DNA of 64,000 nucleotides. It comes from JALZEG01 sp035942255 (GTDB taxonomy: Bacteria; Actinomycetota; CADDZG01; WHSQ01). Positions 9,538-16,553 of this stretch are shown here, in pieces. The stretch covers positions 1 through 64,000 of the forward strand of contig DASZDG010000056.1 of assembly GCA_035942255.1 (NCBI GenBank), read 5' to 3'. Positions within the stretch are counted from its first letter, which is position 1, and each line of letters begins with the position of its first letter. The notes beneath the pieces were generated by a model, which saw only the letters and a program-made list of their open reading frames with translations, did no database searches and had not been told where the DNA came from. Position numbers and translations under genes: made by a program.

Positions 9538-10131
9538 TCATGCGCGGCAGCCTACGAGGCCTTCGACTCCGACCGCACCGGCCTTCAGCAATGCACGCGC
9601 ACAGGTGCAAATCGTCGCGCCCGTAGTCATTACGTCGTCCACGAGGACCACCCGGCCATGGACGGGACGGGCCACGAAGGCATCCTTCAGGTTCTCCCGC
9701 CTCTGGGCAGCGCCGAGGACGGTTTGGTCCGATCTGGGCCCTGAGGGGTCGAGCAACCGGTCCGCGGGGAGCCCCAGACGGCGCGCGACCGCCCGCGCGA
9801 GGACCTCGGCATGGTCATATCCGCGGGAACGCGCGTCGGCGGGTAGGCACGGCACCCAGGTGACGGCGTCGCCGTCGAGCCCGTCCCTCCACGCAGCGCG
9901 GCACATGGCCTCGGCCAGCGGGGCGCCGTGGCCCCTCATCCCGCGCAGCTTGAGCCCCAGCACCAGCGATCGAGCCGCGCCTTCGTAGAGCCAGCCGGCG
10001 CCGAGACGGCGCAACGGCGGCGGGGCTTCGAGCCGAGGGCACGCCGGGAGCTCGCGCCCGCAACGGGAGCAGAGGGCGGAGCCGGGGTCGCCGCACGAGG
10101 TGCAACGGTCGGGGGCCGCGAGCCGGAGCAT
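9538..10131 (-). CDS. comF: ComF family phosphoribosyltransferase-like protein
   Basis: 197 residues, a usual ComF/GntX length. The N-terminal zinc-ribbon-like part has paired cysteines (CTSCG, CSRCG). The C-terminal half is a type I phosphoribosyltransferase fold with the PRPP-loop motif VVLVDDVMTTGAT at about 155-168. The family is linked to DNA uptake in competent bacteria and to unknown phosphoribosyl transfer elsewhere. Here the role is unproven, and no other competence gene is in view. TAGGTT ends 6 nt before the ATG, so a leaderless transcript is likely. The upstream gap holds copy 1 of the dispersed hairpin repeat. Confidence 0.9.
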   Translation of the reverse strand: MLRLAAPDRCTSCGDPGSALCSRCGRELPACPRLEAPPPLRRLGAGWLYEGAARSLVLGLKLRGMRGHGAPLAEAMCRAAWRDGLDGDAVTWVPCLPADARSRGYDHAEVLARAVARRLGLPADRLLDPSGPRSDQTVLGAAQRRENLKDAFVARPVHGRVVLVDDVMTTGATICTCARALLKAGAVGVEGLVGCRA

Positions 10132-10137
10132 CGAGCA

Positions 10138-10143
10138 AACCTA
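10138..10143 (-). promoter_or_regulatory. -10 box of comF (leaderless)
   Basis: TAGGTT on the minus strand, 6 nt before the ATG at 10131. There is no ribosome binding site between them. Confidence 0.5.
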
Positions 10144-10161
10144 AGAGGAGGCTGAGACATG

Positions 10162-10240
10162 TTTGCTCTAGCGGGATCGCAAGCGGTCCCGCCCTATGCG
10201 GACCCCTCGCCGCTCCGCGTCGTCGCCTTTCGGCGACGGG
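10162..10240 (+). repeat. Dispersed double-hairpin repeat, copy 1
   Basis: A roughly 79-base unit. Hairpin A is at 10171-10192 (stem GCGGGATCG, loop CAAG, returning with one G-T pair). Hairpin B is at 10222-10237 (GTCGCC, loop TTTC, GGCGAC). Conserved CCCTATGCGG and CTCGCCGCTC linkers lie between them. It lies between the ahcY 3' end and the comF start. Other copies start near 15461, 25247 and 39249. Confidence 0.8.
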
Positions 10241-10250
10241 CGCGCATTTG

Positions 10251-11513
10251 CTACGTGCCTTCTTCCCAGCCCTCCAGGTATGCGCGCTGGTCGGGCGTCA
10301 GCTCGTCGATCCGGACGCCCATCGTCTCGAGCTTGAGGCGCGCGACCTCCTTGTCGATGTCGTCGGGCACCGAGTACACCTTCTTCTCCAGCGTGTCGGC
10401 ATTCGCCGCGAGCCACTCGCACGACAGCGCCTGGTTCGCGAACGACATGTCCATCACCGACGCGGGATGGCCCTCGGCCGCCGCTAGGTTGACGAGCCGT
10501 CCGTCCGACAGGACGTAGAGCTTGCGGTCGCCCTCCATCGAGAACTCCTCGACCTCACGCCGGACGATCCGCTGCGCGGAAGACATCGAGCGCAGCGTGC
10601 CGAGATCGATCTCGATGTCGAAATGGCCTGCGTTCGCGAGGATCGCGCCGTCCTTCATCACCTCGAAGTGGTCGGCGCGCAGCACGTGCTTGTTGCCGGT
10701 GACGGTTATGAAGACGTCACCCTGCGTCGCGGCCTCGCGGCCGGGGAGCACGCGGAACCCGTCCATCGCGGCCTCCAGCGCGCGCGTGGGGTCGATCTCC
10801 GTGACGATCACGTCGGCCCCCATGCCCTTGGCGCGCGAGGCGACACCGCGACCGCACATCCCGTACCCGCAGACGACCACGGTGCGCCCCGCGAGGAGCA
10901 CGTTCGTCGCGCGGATGATCCCGTCGATCGCCGACTGCCCGGTGCCGTAGCGGTTGTCGAAAAGGTGCTTCGTGCGCGCGTTGTTCACGCTGACGATCGG
11001 GTAGCCGAGGACGCCGTTCGCCTCCATCGCGCGGAGGCGGATCACGCCGGTCGTCGTCTCCTCGGTGCCGCCGATGATCTCCGGGAGCTGGTCCGGCCTC
11101 TGCTGGTGGAGCATCGTGACGAGGTCGCCACCGTCGTCCATCGTGATCACGGGGCGCCGGTCGAGCACGGCCTTGATATGTCCGTAGTACCCGCCCTCGT
11201 CGACGCCGCGGATCGCGTACGTCGCGATGCCGTACTCCGCGACGAGCCCCGACGCTGTCGCGTCCTGCGTCGACAACGGGTTGGACGCACACAGGGCGAC
11301 GTCGGCACCGCCCGCGGCCAGCGTGCGCATGAGGTTCGCCGTCTCGGTCGTGACGTGGAGACACGCCGCGATCACGAGCCCGTCGAGCGGCTTCTCCTTC
11401 TCGAAGCGCGCGCGGATGCGCTCGAGGACCGGCATCTGACGATCCGCCCACTCGATGCGGAGGCGTCCCTCGGGCGCAAGCGAGAGATCCAGTACGTCGT
11501 TGTCCACGGTCAT
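10251..11513 (-). CDS. ahcY: Adenosylhomocysteinase, short form
   Basis: 420 residues. It hydrolyses S-adenosylhomocysteine to adenosine and homocysteine, removing the inhibitor made by every methyltransferase. Substrate-site motifs include DGLVIAACLHVTTETANL and GGTEETTTGVIRL. The NAD-binding motif is VVVCGYGMCGRGVASRAKGM, followed by ILANAGHFDIEID. It is about 70 residues shorter than the mycobacterial form, and its tail ends in LEGWEEGT without the C-terminal Lys/Tyr tail of the long form. This resembles archaeal and Thermotoga enzymes. Its ATG overlaps the stop of the Trm112-like gene (ATGA), so both share an operon. Its homocysteine can feed CBS (20208-21608). Confidence 0.96.
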   Translation of the reverse strand: MTVDNDVLDLSLAPEGRLRIEWADRQMPVLERIRARFEKEKPLDGLVIAACLHVTTETANLMRTLAAGGADVALCASNPLSTQDATASGLVAEYGIATYAIRGVDEGGYYGHIKAVLDRRPVITMDDGGDLVTMLHQQRPDQLPEIIGGTEETTTGVIRLRAMEANGVLGYPIVSVNNARTKHLFDNRYGTGQSAIDGIIRATNVLLAGRTVVVCGYGMCGRGVASRAKGMGADVIVTEIDPTRALEAAMDGFRVLPGREAATQGDVFITVTGNKHVLRADHFEVMKDGAILANAGHFDIEIDLGTLRSMSSAQRIVRREVEEFSMEGDRKLYVLSDGRLVNLAAAEGHPASVMDMSFANQALSCEWLAANADTLEKKVYSVPDDIDKEVARLKLETMGVRIDELTPDQRAYLEGWEEGT

Positions 11514-11710
11514 GAGTCGGCTCGTCCTTCCTTATCTCCCTCGGGTTTCTCGGCTTCGTCGATCAACAGGACCGGGATGCCGTCGCGGATCGGGTAGCGG
11601 TAGCCGCAGCTCCCGCGGCACACGAGGAGGTCGTCGCTCTCGCGGTACTCGAGATCGCCGCGGCAGTTCGGGCAGGCAAGGATCTCGAGCAGCTTCTCGT
11701 CCAGGGCCAT
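11510..11710 (-). CDS. Trm112/UPF0434-like small zinc protein
   Basis: 66 residues: LLEILACPNCRGDLEY, then CRGSCGYRYPIRDGIPVLL. This is the typical Trm112p domain with CxxC and CxxxC pairs. Trm112 proteins in eukaryotes and archaea activate several methyltransferases. Bacterial members are less understood, though they are often found beside envelope or methylation genes. Overlap with ahcY (ATGA at 11510-11513) fits a methyl-cycle link, since the methyltransferase product is removed by AhcY. GAGGAAG lies just before the ATG, and TATAGA is 9 nt upstream. Confidence 0.88.
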   Translation of the reverse strand: MALDEKLLEILACPNCRGDLEYRESDDLLVCRGSCGYRYPIRDGIPVLLIDEAEKPEGDKEGRADS

Positions 11711-11751
11711 CGCGCTTCCTCTATAGGGGGCGGGTCAACGCATTCTCACCC

Positions 11752-11781
11752 AAAAAACAGGGGGCCGGTCTCCCGGCCCCC
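11752..11781 (-). terminator. Rho-independent terminator of the LPFTG protein gene
   Basis: On the minus strand a 9-bp perfect stem (11781-11773 with 11768-11760) and a 4-base loop are followed by CTGTTTTTT. It is the clearest intrinsic terminator in the window, placed about 34 nt after the stop at 11815. Confidence 0.9.
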
Positions 11782-11814
11782 GATGTCGCTCCGCTGATCG
11801 TGCATCGTGCGATG

Positions 11815-12687
11815 TCACAGTGTCGGCCTCACCGACACGAACTGCATCATGCCCCCGCCGAGTAGCAGCAGGGCGAATCCGAACATCACGAAGGGCAGCG
11901 TGTCCGCGGCCCCCGTGAACGGCAGTTGCGCCGCCACCGGTGTCGGTTCCCTTCTCTGGATTGGCACCGGTGGTTCCTCATTCACGATCCGTCGTCTCTT
12001 TACCTGGGGGACGTCTCCCGGGTTGTCCGGGCCCACGGGCTTGACGATCGGCTTGACGGTCGGGCCCGGCTGACCCGGGGGGTTCCCGGGATTCCCCGGC
12101 TTCCCCGGCGGGTTCGTCGGGGGAGTCGTAGGAGTCGTAGGCGGGCTGGTCGGCGGCACTGGAGGTGCAGCCTTGACCTTCCCGCCGCAGTGGCCGTTGT
12201 TGTCGTCGTCGAAATCGTCGTCGTTGCCGCAGCCGTTGTTGCCGTCCTGGTCCTGCAGGTCCATGCCACCACTACCGCCGGGCTTGTCCGTGCACCCGCC
12301 GCGAGGGTCGCTCGCGGGGCTGGCGCCGCACTCGTTCCGCATCGGCCCGACGTTGTCGTCGGGATCCGACTCGGACTTCCCCTGGTTGCCCGAACCGCCC
12401 GGCTCCGCCGAACGGTCCTTCCCCGAGGGATGCTGGTTGTCGTTGACGCCAACCTCTGCCTCATGCGAGTCCTCGATGGTGGTGACGGGGTTCAAGTCGG
12501 CGTCGCCGTCGTGGTCCCCGGTTCCTGCAGTGGCCACAGGTGTTGTGCTGGACGACTGGGGGTTCCCAGTCGTGTGGTCGTCCTTGTGGTGCGCCGTTGC
12601 AGCGACCGGGATCAGGACGACCGAGACGATCAGAGCGAGGAGGATGAGGGTTGCCGGCGCCGTCAGGCGCTTGGTTATCTCTCCCAC
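11815..12687 (-). CDS. LPxTG-type surface protein (LPFTG), Asp/Gly- and Pro-rich
   Basis: 290 residues. There is a signal-type hydrophobic segment (TLILLALIVSVVLIPVAATA), then a low-complexity region rich in Asp, Asn, Gly and His. A Pro/Thr spacer follows, then LPFTG near residue 255, a hydrophobic helix and a short SVRPTL tail. The layout matches sortase-anchored proteins, although the tail has only one Arg and no sortase is in this window. The start is unclear. A perfect AGGAGG overlaps the GTG at 12687, while the in-frame ATA at 12678 lies 8 nt after it, the ideal spacing. The gene has its own terminator and a structured leader. It may be calcium-binding because of the DDDFDDDNN runs, but that is a guess. 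Confidence 0.8.
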   Translation of the reverse strand: MGEITKRLTAPATLILLALIVSVVLIPVAATAHHKDDHTTGNPQSSSTTPVATAGTGDHDGDADLNPVTTIEDSHEAEVGVNDNQHPSGKDRSAEPGGSGNQGKSESDPDDNVGPMRNECGASPASDPRGGCTDKPGGSGGMDLQDQDGNNGCGNDDDFDDDNNGHCGGKVKAAPPVPPTSPPTTPTTPPTNPPGKPGNPGNPPGQPGPTVKPIVKPVGPDNPGDVPQVKRRRIVNEEPPVPIQRREPTPVAAQLPFTGAADTLPFVMFGFALLLLGGGMMQFVSVRPTL

Positions 12688-12829
12688 CTCCTATTTCAGC
12701 TCGACTTGCTCCTTTCGGCCGATCCGAAGGATCGGCACGTGTTCGGCAACTCCTCTCCGCTCAGGGGCGCATCCTCGTCCCATATGGGAGAAAATTCAAA
12801 TCCTGGGCTCTTCCTGCGGGTTTGTCCCC
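12688..12829 (-). promoter_or_regulatory. Structured leader region of the LPFTG gene
   Basis: Minus-strand leader with an 8-bp hairpin (12718-12736, GCCGATCC and GGATCGGC, loop of three). It is followed by CCGAAAGGAGCAAG, a 10-bp palindrome at 12779-12788, and a 7-bp hairpin over the manB stop. The CCGAAAGGAGCAA block recalls a piece of the glycine riboswitch, but the other conserved blocks are missing, so no riboswitch class is assigned. Confidence 0.35.
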
Positions 12830-14167
12830 TTATGAGCGGATAAGGGAGAGGACCTCGTCCCGCTTCGCGGCCATGAGCGCGGGGGTCCGGGCCTCGAGGT
12901 TCAGCCTCAGCAAGGGCTCGGTGTTCGAGGGGCGGCAGTTGAACCACCAGTCGTCGAACTCGACGGTGAGCCCGTCGCTGGTGTCCTGGCGGCCGTCGGC
13001 GTAGACGGCGCGCAGCTTCTCGATCGCGGCCCCCTGGTCCTCGACGACCGAATTGATCTCCCCCGACGGCGCGTACCGCTGGTACGGCGCCAGCATCTGC
13101 GAGAGAGGGATGCCGGACTCGCTCATGGCCTCGAGCGCGAGCAGCGCGGCGATCATCCCGGAGTCCGCGCGGAAGTTGTCGCGGAAGTAGTAGTGGCCGG
13201 AGTGCTCGCCGCCGAAGATCGCGCCGGTCTCGGCCATCACCTGCTTGATGAACGAATGCCCGACGCGCGTGCGGACGGGACGTCCCCCGTTCTCCTCGAC
13301 GACTTCGCGCACGGCCCACGAGCAGATCAGGTTGTAGATGACGGCCTCGCCCGGGTGCTTGCGCAGGAGGCGCTCGGCCACGAGCGCGGTCGTCGTAGAC
13401 CCCGACACGAGCTCGCCCTTCTCGTCGACGAGGAACATCCTGTCGGCGTCGCCGTCGAACGCGATCCCGGCCTGGCAGCCCTCGTCACGGACGGCCTTCT
13501 GCAAGTCGGCGAGGTTCTCGGGCTCGATCGGGTTGGCGGGGTGGTTCGGGAACGTGCCGTCGAGCTCGAAGAACAGCGGGACGATCTCGAACGGGAGGTC
13601 GCCGAACACGAGCGGGACGGTCTTGCCGGCCATCCCGTTCCCGGCGTCGACCGCGACGCGAAGCGGCTGCAGCACGTCCCGGTCGACGAACGAGCGGCAG
13701 TGCGCGGCGTAGTCGCCGAGCACGTCCTTCTCGAACACGTTGCCGGGGTCGCCGTCATCGGACGCCCCGGCTTCCGCGAGCGCGCGGATCTCCTGCAGCC
13801 CCGACTCCGCCCCGATCGGCGCGGCCCCCGCACGGCACAGCTTGATGCCGTTGTAGTGCCCGGGGTTGTGGGACGCGGTGAACATCGCGCCGGGCAGGTC
13901 GAGCCGGCCGGAGGCGAAGTACAGCGCGTCGGTCGACACCTCGCCGACGTCGACCACGTCGGCACCCGCGGCGGTCGCGCCCTCGGCGAACGCCTCGGCG
14001 AGCGCCGGCGACGACACGCGCATGTCCCGCCCGAGGACGACCCGGCCGGTCCCGGCGAAGCGAGCGAACGCGGAGCCGATCCGGCCCGCGGTCGCCTCGT
14101 CCAGCTGGTCCGGGTACACGCCGCGGACGTCGTAGGCCTTGAAGATCCCGGAGAGGTCGGCGGACAT
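12830..14167 (-). CDS. manB: Phosphomannomutase/phosphoglucomutase
   Basis: 445 residues, the normal length of the alpha-D-phosphohexomutase family. It interconverts mannose-6-phosphate and mannose-1-phosphate, the entry to GDP-mannose. The catalytic phosphoserine loop is TASHNPGHYNG, the metal loop is FDGDADRMF, the sugar-binding motif is GGEHSGHYYFRDN, and the phosphate-binding domain is C-terminal. It is the mycobacterial manB position, next to DUF3499 and whiB. It would supply mannose donors for the mannosyltransferases encoded at 39-45 kb. TAGGAT lies 8 nt before the ATG, suggesting a leaderless transcript. Confidence 0.95.
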   Translation of the reverse strand: MSADLSGIFKAYDVRGVYPDQLDEATAGRIGSAFARFAGTGRVVLGRDMRVSSPALAEAFAEGATAAGADVVDVGEVSTDALYFASGRLDLPGAMFTASHNPGHYNGIKLCRAGAAPIGAESGLQEIRALAEAGASDDGDPGNVFEKDVLGDYAAHCRSFVDRDVLQPLRVAVDAGNGMAGKTVPLVFGDLPFEIVPLFFELDGTFPNHPANPIEPENLADLQKAVRDEGCQAGIAFDGDADRMFLVDEKGELVSGSTTTALVAERLLRKHPGEAVIYNLICSWAVREVVEENGGRPVRTRVGHSFIKQVMAETGAIFGGEHSGHYYFRDNFRADSGMIAALLALEAMSESGIPLSQMLAPYQRYAPSGEINSVVEDQGAAIEKLRAVYADGRQDTSDGLTVEFDDWWFNCRPSNTEPLLRLNLEARTPALMAAKRDEVLSLIRS

Positions 14168-14175
14168 GGGGAGGC

Positions 14176-14181
14176 ATCCTA
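14176..14181 (-). promoter_or_regulatory. -10 box of manB (leaderless)
   Basis: TAGGAT on the minus strand with 8 nt to the ATG. The gap CCTCCCC contains no ribosome binding site. Confidence 0.5.
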
Positions 14182-14268
14182 AAGGGGGCCGCGGGCGGCT
14201 CCGCCAGCCCCAACTCCCCCCTGTAGAACGTTGACGGGGGCGGGCGGGGCTGGAACCATCTTTACGAG

Positions 14269-14538
14269 ATGAACACGTCCCTGCCGGCCCTCGACGCGGA
14301 GTGGCGGGAGAGCGCCGCCTGCCTCTCCCACCCCTCGATCCTGTTCTTCGGCCTCGACGACAACGAGACGCCGGTCGAGCGGCGCGCCCGCGAGGAGCGC
14401 GCGAAGGAGATCTGCGCGGTCTGCCCGGTGCGCAAGGAATGCCTCGACTACGCGCTCGCGACCAAGGAGCCGTACGGCATCTGGGGGGGCCTGACCGAGG
14501 TCGAGCGCAAGAGCCGGCTGCGCGGCCGCGCCAGCTGA
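14269..14538 (+). CDS. whiB: WhiB family iron-sulfur transcription regulator (WhiB2/WhmD-like by position)
   Basis: 89 residues. The four cluster-ligating cysteines are C18, C49, C52 and C58 (CxxC plus C), followed by the family turn GIWGG at 70-74 and a basic tail VERKSRLRGR that contacts DNA. WhiB proteins bind a 4Fe-4S cluster and the sigma factor, and exist only in Actinobacteria and their phages. Between manB/DUF3499 and the F420 genes, the mycobacterial equivalent is whiB2 (whmD), which controls division. A TTGACG -35-like box lies at 14231-14236. No ribosome binding site is visible, and the gene is divergent from manB. Confidence 0.95.
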   Translation: MNTSLPALDAEWRESAACLSHPSILFFGLDDNETPVERRAREERAKEICAVCPVRKECLDYALATKEPYGIWGGLTEVERKSRLRGRAS

Positions 14539-14543
14539 CCCGT

Positions 14544-14549
14544 TAGCTT
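14544..14549 (+). promoter_or_regulatory. -10 box of the acetyltransferase gene (leaderless)
   Basis: TAGCTT, 7 nt before the GTG at 14557 and just after the whiB stop. There is no ribosome binding site in between. Confidence 0.45.
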
Positions 14550-14556
14550 CTCCGTC

Positions 14557-15243
14557 GTGTCCGATCGCCGTCCGTCCGTGCGCGACCGCGTCCTGCGGAC
14601 GGCTGCACGCACGGCGAGCCGCGGCCCCCGGGAGATCGCGGGCCTTACGCGCGCCCGCGTCGCGGAATGGCTGCGGTCGGACGAGGAGCTGATCATGCTC
14701 GTGCGCGACGCGGGGGCCGCGACGCCGCCGTTCCGGCACGACCCCGAGCTCGCGTTCCGCGAAGCCGGACCCGGGGACGGCGCGCTGTACGCGCGGGCGA
14801 TCGGGACCGACTCCGCCGCGACGTTCCGGCGACGCCTTACGGACACGACGCGTTGCTTCATCGTCGAGAGCGCGGGGGACCTGCTACACGCGAGCTGGGT
14901 CACCACGGGTGCGGCGTGGACGCGGGAGATCCGTGCGTACGTCGTCCCGCCGCGCGGCGACGCGTACGTCTACGAGTCGTTCACCGCGCCGGAGTCGAGG
15001 GGGCGCGGGGTCTACCCGTTCGCCCTGTCGGGGATCTGCTCGTGGTCCGCCGGTCACGGCGTGGAGCGCGTGTGGGTCGCCGTCGAGAGCGGGAACGCAC
15101 CGTCCTATCGCGCCATCACCAAGGCGGGGTTCGAGCCCTCCTACACGATGAGCTACGGGCGGCGGCTGGGGCGTCTGACGCTCACGATCGAGAGGCCGGA
15201 GGGGATCACGACGCCCGAGGTCGCGAGGGCCGCTCCCGGGTAG
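14557..15243 (+). CDS. GNAT family N-acetyltransferase
   Basis: 228 residues with a basic N-terminal helix. A GNAT fold lies in the second half: the acetyl-CoA loop signature is APESRGRGVYPFAL at about 148-161, followed by the VAVESGNAPSYRAITKAGF strand-helix motif typical of the C-terminal GNAT half. The family transfers acetyl groups to amines of small molecules or proteins. The substrate cannot be told, and the N-terminal part is unusually long. It starts with GTG at 14557 behind a TAGCTT box, 18 nt after whiB. It may be read with whiB or from its own promoter. Confidence 0.85.
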   Translation: MSDRRPSVRDRVLRTAARTASRGPREIAGLTRARVAEWLRSDEELIMLVRDAGAATPPFRHDPELAFREAGPGDGALYARAIGTDSAATFRRRLTDTTRCFIVESAGDLLHASWVTTGAAWTREIRAYVVPPRGDAYVYESFTAPESRGRGVYPFALSGICSWSAGHGVERVWVAVESGNAPSYRAITKAGFEPSYTMSYGRRLGRLTLTIERPEGITTPEVARAAPG

Positions 15244-15577
15244 CCCGAGTAGGGGGTAGCCAAACCAACCCAACCAAGTCCATAATCGGGGGGCTAAGCT
15301 CGCCGAGAAAGGTTTGCGGGCGCTCGAGGGCCAGGACCGAGACGGCGCCTTGCGGCTGGGAGCGATCTCAACCCCAAGGCCACGCTACCGGCACGACCCC
15401 CTCAACTGGCACCTGTTGCCGGACGGCTTAAGGCCCCGAGCGCCCGCATCTAACTCCCCGTTTGCTCTAACGGGAGCGCAAGCGCTCCCGTCCTGTGGGG
15501 ACCTTCTCTTCGCTCGGGTTCGTCGCCTTCGGCGACGGCCGCCCACGCGCTCCCGTCCTATGGGAGCTTCCTTTCGG
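15244..15577. other. Long convergent intergenic region, possible small RNA
   Basis: 334 bases without a credible gene. A CATAAT box at 15281-15286 is followed by a GC-rich stretch (15292-15455), then by copy 2 of the dispersed hairpin repeat. A further hairpin, GCTCCC and GGGAGC, lies near 15549-15567. A short transcript starting near 15293 and ending at the repeat is conceivable. It does not match tRNA, SRP RNA, RNase P RNA or tmRNA signatures known to me. Confidence 0.3.
15461..15540 (+). repeat. Dispersed double-hairpin repeat, copy 2
   Basis: Hairpin A at 15470-15491 (ACGGGAGCG, CAAG, CGCTCCCGT, perfect) and hairpin B at 15522-15536 (GTCGCC, TTC, GGCGAC). It has the same TTTGCTCTA lead and GTCCTGTGGGG linker as the other copies. 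It lies between convergent genes. Confidence 0.8.
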
Positions 15578-15763
15578 CTACTTGCGGGGCTGCTTGCTCT
15601 TCGCAGCGATCGTGAGGACCTCGTCCAGAGCGATCGTGTCCCCGGCCCGCTTCCACCAGCGGGCCTCACAGCGCCGGCACGAGAAGAACTGGACGGTCTC
15701 GTCCTCCTTCAGGTGGATCTCGATCTCGGTGGTGTCTTCGACGCCGCACTCAGGACACTTCAT
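15578..15763 (-). CDS. Small zinc-ribbon protein (61 aa)
   Basis: It starts with ATG at 15763 behind AGGGGAG with 7 nt spacing; a longer in-frame start is less likely. Two CxxC pairs (C3/C6 and C29/C32) with intervening beta-type sequence form a TFIIS-like zinc ribbon: KCPECG then FFSCRRCEARWW. The C-terminal tail is basic. Such ribbons bind nucleic acid or other proteins, but no specific function is known. It stands at the 3' side of the hairpin repeat and upstream of nothing it could be coupled to. Confidence 0.75.
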   Translation of the reverse strand: MKCPECGVEDTTEIEIHLKEDETVQFFSCRRCEARWWKRAGDTIALDEVLTIAAKSKQPRK

Positions 15764-15842
15764 GGCTTCTCCCCTATCTGGAACCTTGCTTCCATTTTGT
15801 GGCAACGAAGCGAAAAACGAAAGAGTTACCCCGATGATTCCG

Positions 15843-16157
15843 TCAATCCGTGGCCGCTCGCCGAGGCGATCGGTCGGGAGGCCTCTCGGACCCGATGTAG
15901 CGCGACTTCGTCCGGCCCCCCTCCCGGTAGTAGGCGTACCAGTAGGGGCCGTGGGGGCACTTCGTGCACCCGGATTTGCCGCACCGGACCGACTCGAGCC
16001 GGTACGTTACCGGCCCCGTCTCCTCGACCGCGAACTCGTCTCCCCCGAAGTCGTCGCCGCGGGACTTCAGCAGCCCTCGGACGAAGATCAGCAGCCTCCT
16101 CAGATCGGGGTCGTCGAGCCGGCGCAGCTCGTTCATGAGCCTGCGGTCTAGTGGCAT
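15843..16157 (-). CDS. Small Cys-containing protein, DUF6788-like
   Basis: 104 residues. The N-terminal helix-rich part (LMNELRRLDDPDLRRLLIFV) is followed by the motif VRCGKSGCTKCPHGPYWYAYYRE and then GGRTKSRYIG. This CxxxxCxxC-HGPYWY pattern is found in small proteins linked with mobile elements and in stand-alone genes, and looks like a zinc or nucleic-acid-binding knuckle. The family assignment is from memory of the motif. A TTATCT box 6 nt before the ATG suggests a leaderless start. It is followed by DUF3499 on the same strand upstream. Confidence 0.7.
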   Translation of the reverse strand: MPLDRRLMNELRRLDDPDLRRLLIFVRGLLKSRGDDFGGDEFAVEETGPVTYRLESVRCGKSGCTKCPHGPYWYAYYREGGRTKSRYIGSERPPDRSPRRAATD

Positions 16158-16195
16158 CGGTTCAGATAATCGCCGGAACGGCGGGAGGTCAACGC

Positions 16196-16504
16196 CTAGG
16201 CCGTATAGCCGAAGAAGAGCTGGCGGCGCTCGGGGTCGCCCAGGGGCGGAAGGCTCTCGGTCGCCACGGGGGCCTCGGCCCGCTCCTTCACGCGATCGAG
16301 GAACAGCGGCGGCGTTGCCCTCAGATCCTCGAGGACCCAGCCGCGCGGCGGCGTGAGCTTCCCGGCGCAGCGCGTGCAGAGCACGTACGCGTGCGGCGAG
16401 ATCTCGGCGGGGGGGTCGTCGAGGACCGCGCGGCGCTCGGAGTAGTCGTATCCCAGGACGGCGGCGCCGGGGCTCCCGCAGCCGGGTTTAGAGCACAGGT
16501 TCAC
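16196..16504 (-). CDS. DUF3499 family protein
   Basis: 102 residues: an N-terminal CSKPGCG knuckle, then AAVLGYDYSERRAVLDDPP, then LCTRCAGKLTPPRGW. The two Cys pairs probably bind zinc. DUF3499 is confined to Actinobacteria and sits beside manB and whiB2 (Rv3258c in my memory of M. tuberculosis). Its function is unknown. The GTG start at 16504 is preceded by TAGGCT at 8 nt, so the message is probably leaderless. Its place here supports the conserved core block reading. Confidence 0.85.
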   Translation of the reverse strand: MNLCSKPGCGSPGAAVLGYDYSERRAVLDDPPAEISPHAYVLCTRCAGKLTPPRGWVLEDLRATPPLFLDRVKERAEAPVATESLPPLGDPERRQLFFGYTA

Positions 16505-16512
16505 GCCGCAGA

Positions 16513-16518
16513 AGCCTA
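16513..16518 (-). promoter_or_regulatory. -10 box of the DUF3499 gene (leaderless)
   Basis: TAGGCT on the minus strand, 8 nt before the GTG at 16504. Confidence 0.45.
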
Positions 16519-16553
16519 AGGGAGGCCGCGGCCGAAACCGCGGATTGAGGCGG

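Noticed and set aside
12688..12760. Glycine riboswitch before the LPFTG gene
   Set aside because: Only CCGAAAGGAGCAA resembles it; the other conserved blocks are absent and the gene has no glycine link.
15244..15460. tRNA, SRP RNA, RNase P RNA or tmRNA in the gene-free region
   Set aside because: No T-loop GGTTCGA, no SRP tetraloop region, no RNase P GAGGAAAGTC core and no tmRNA ends were found.
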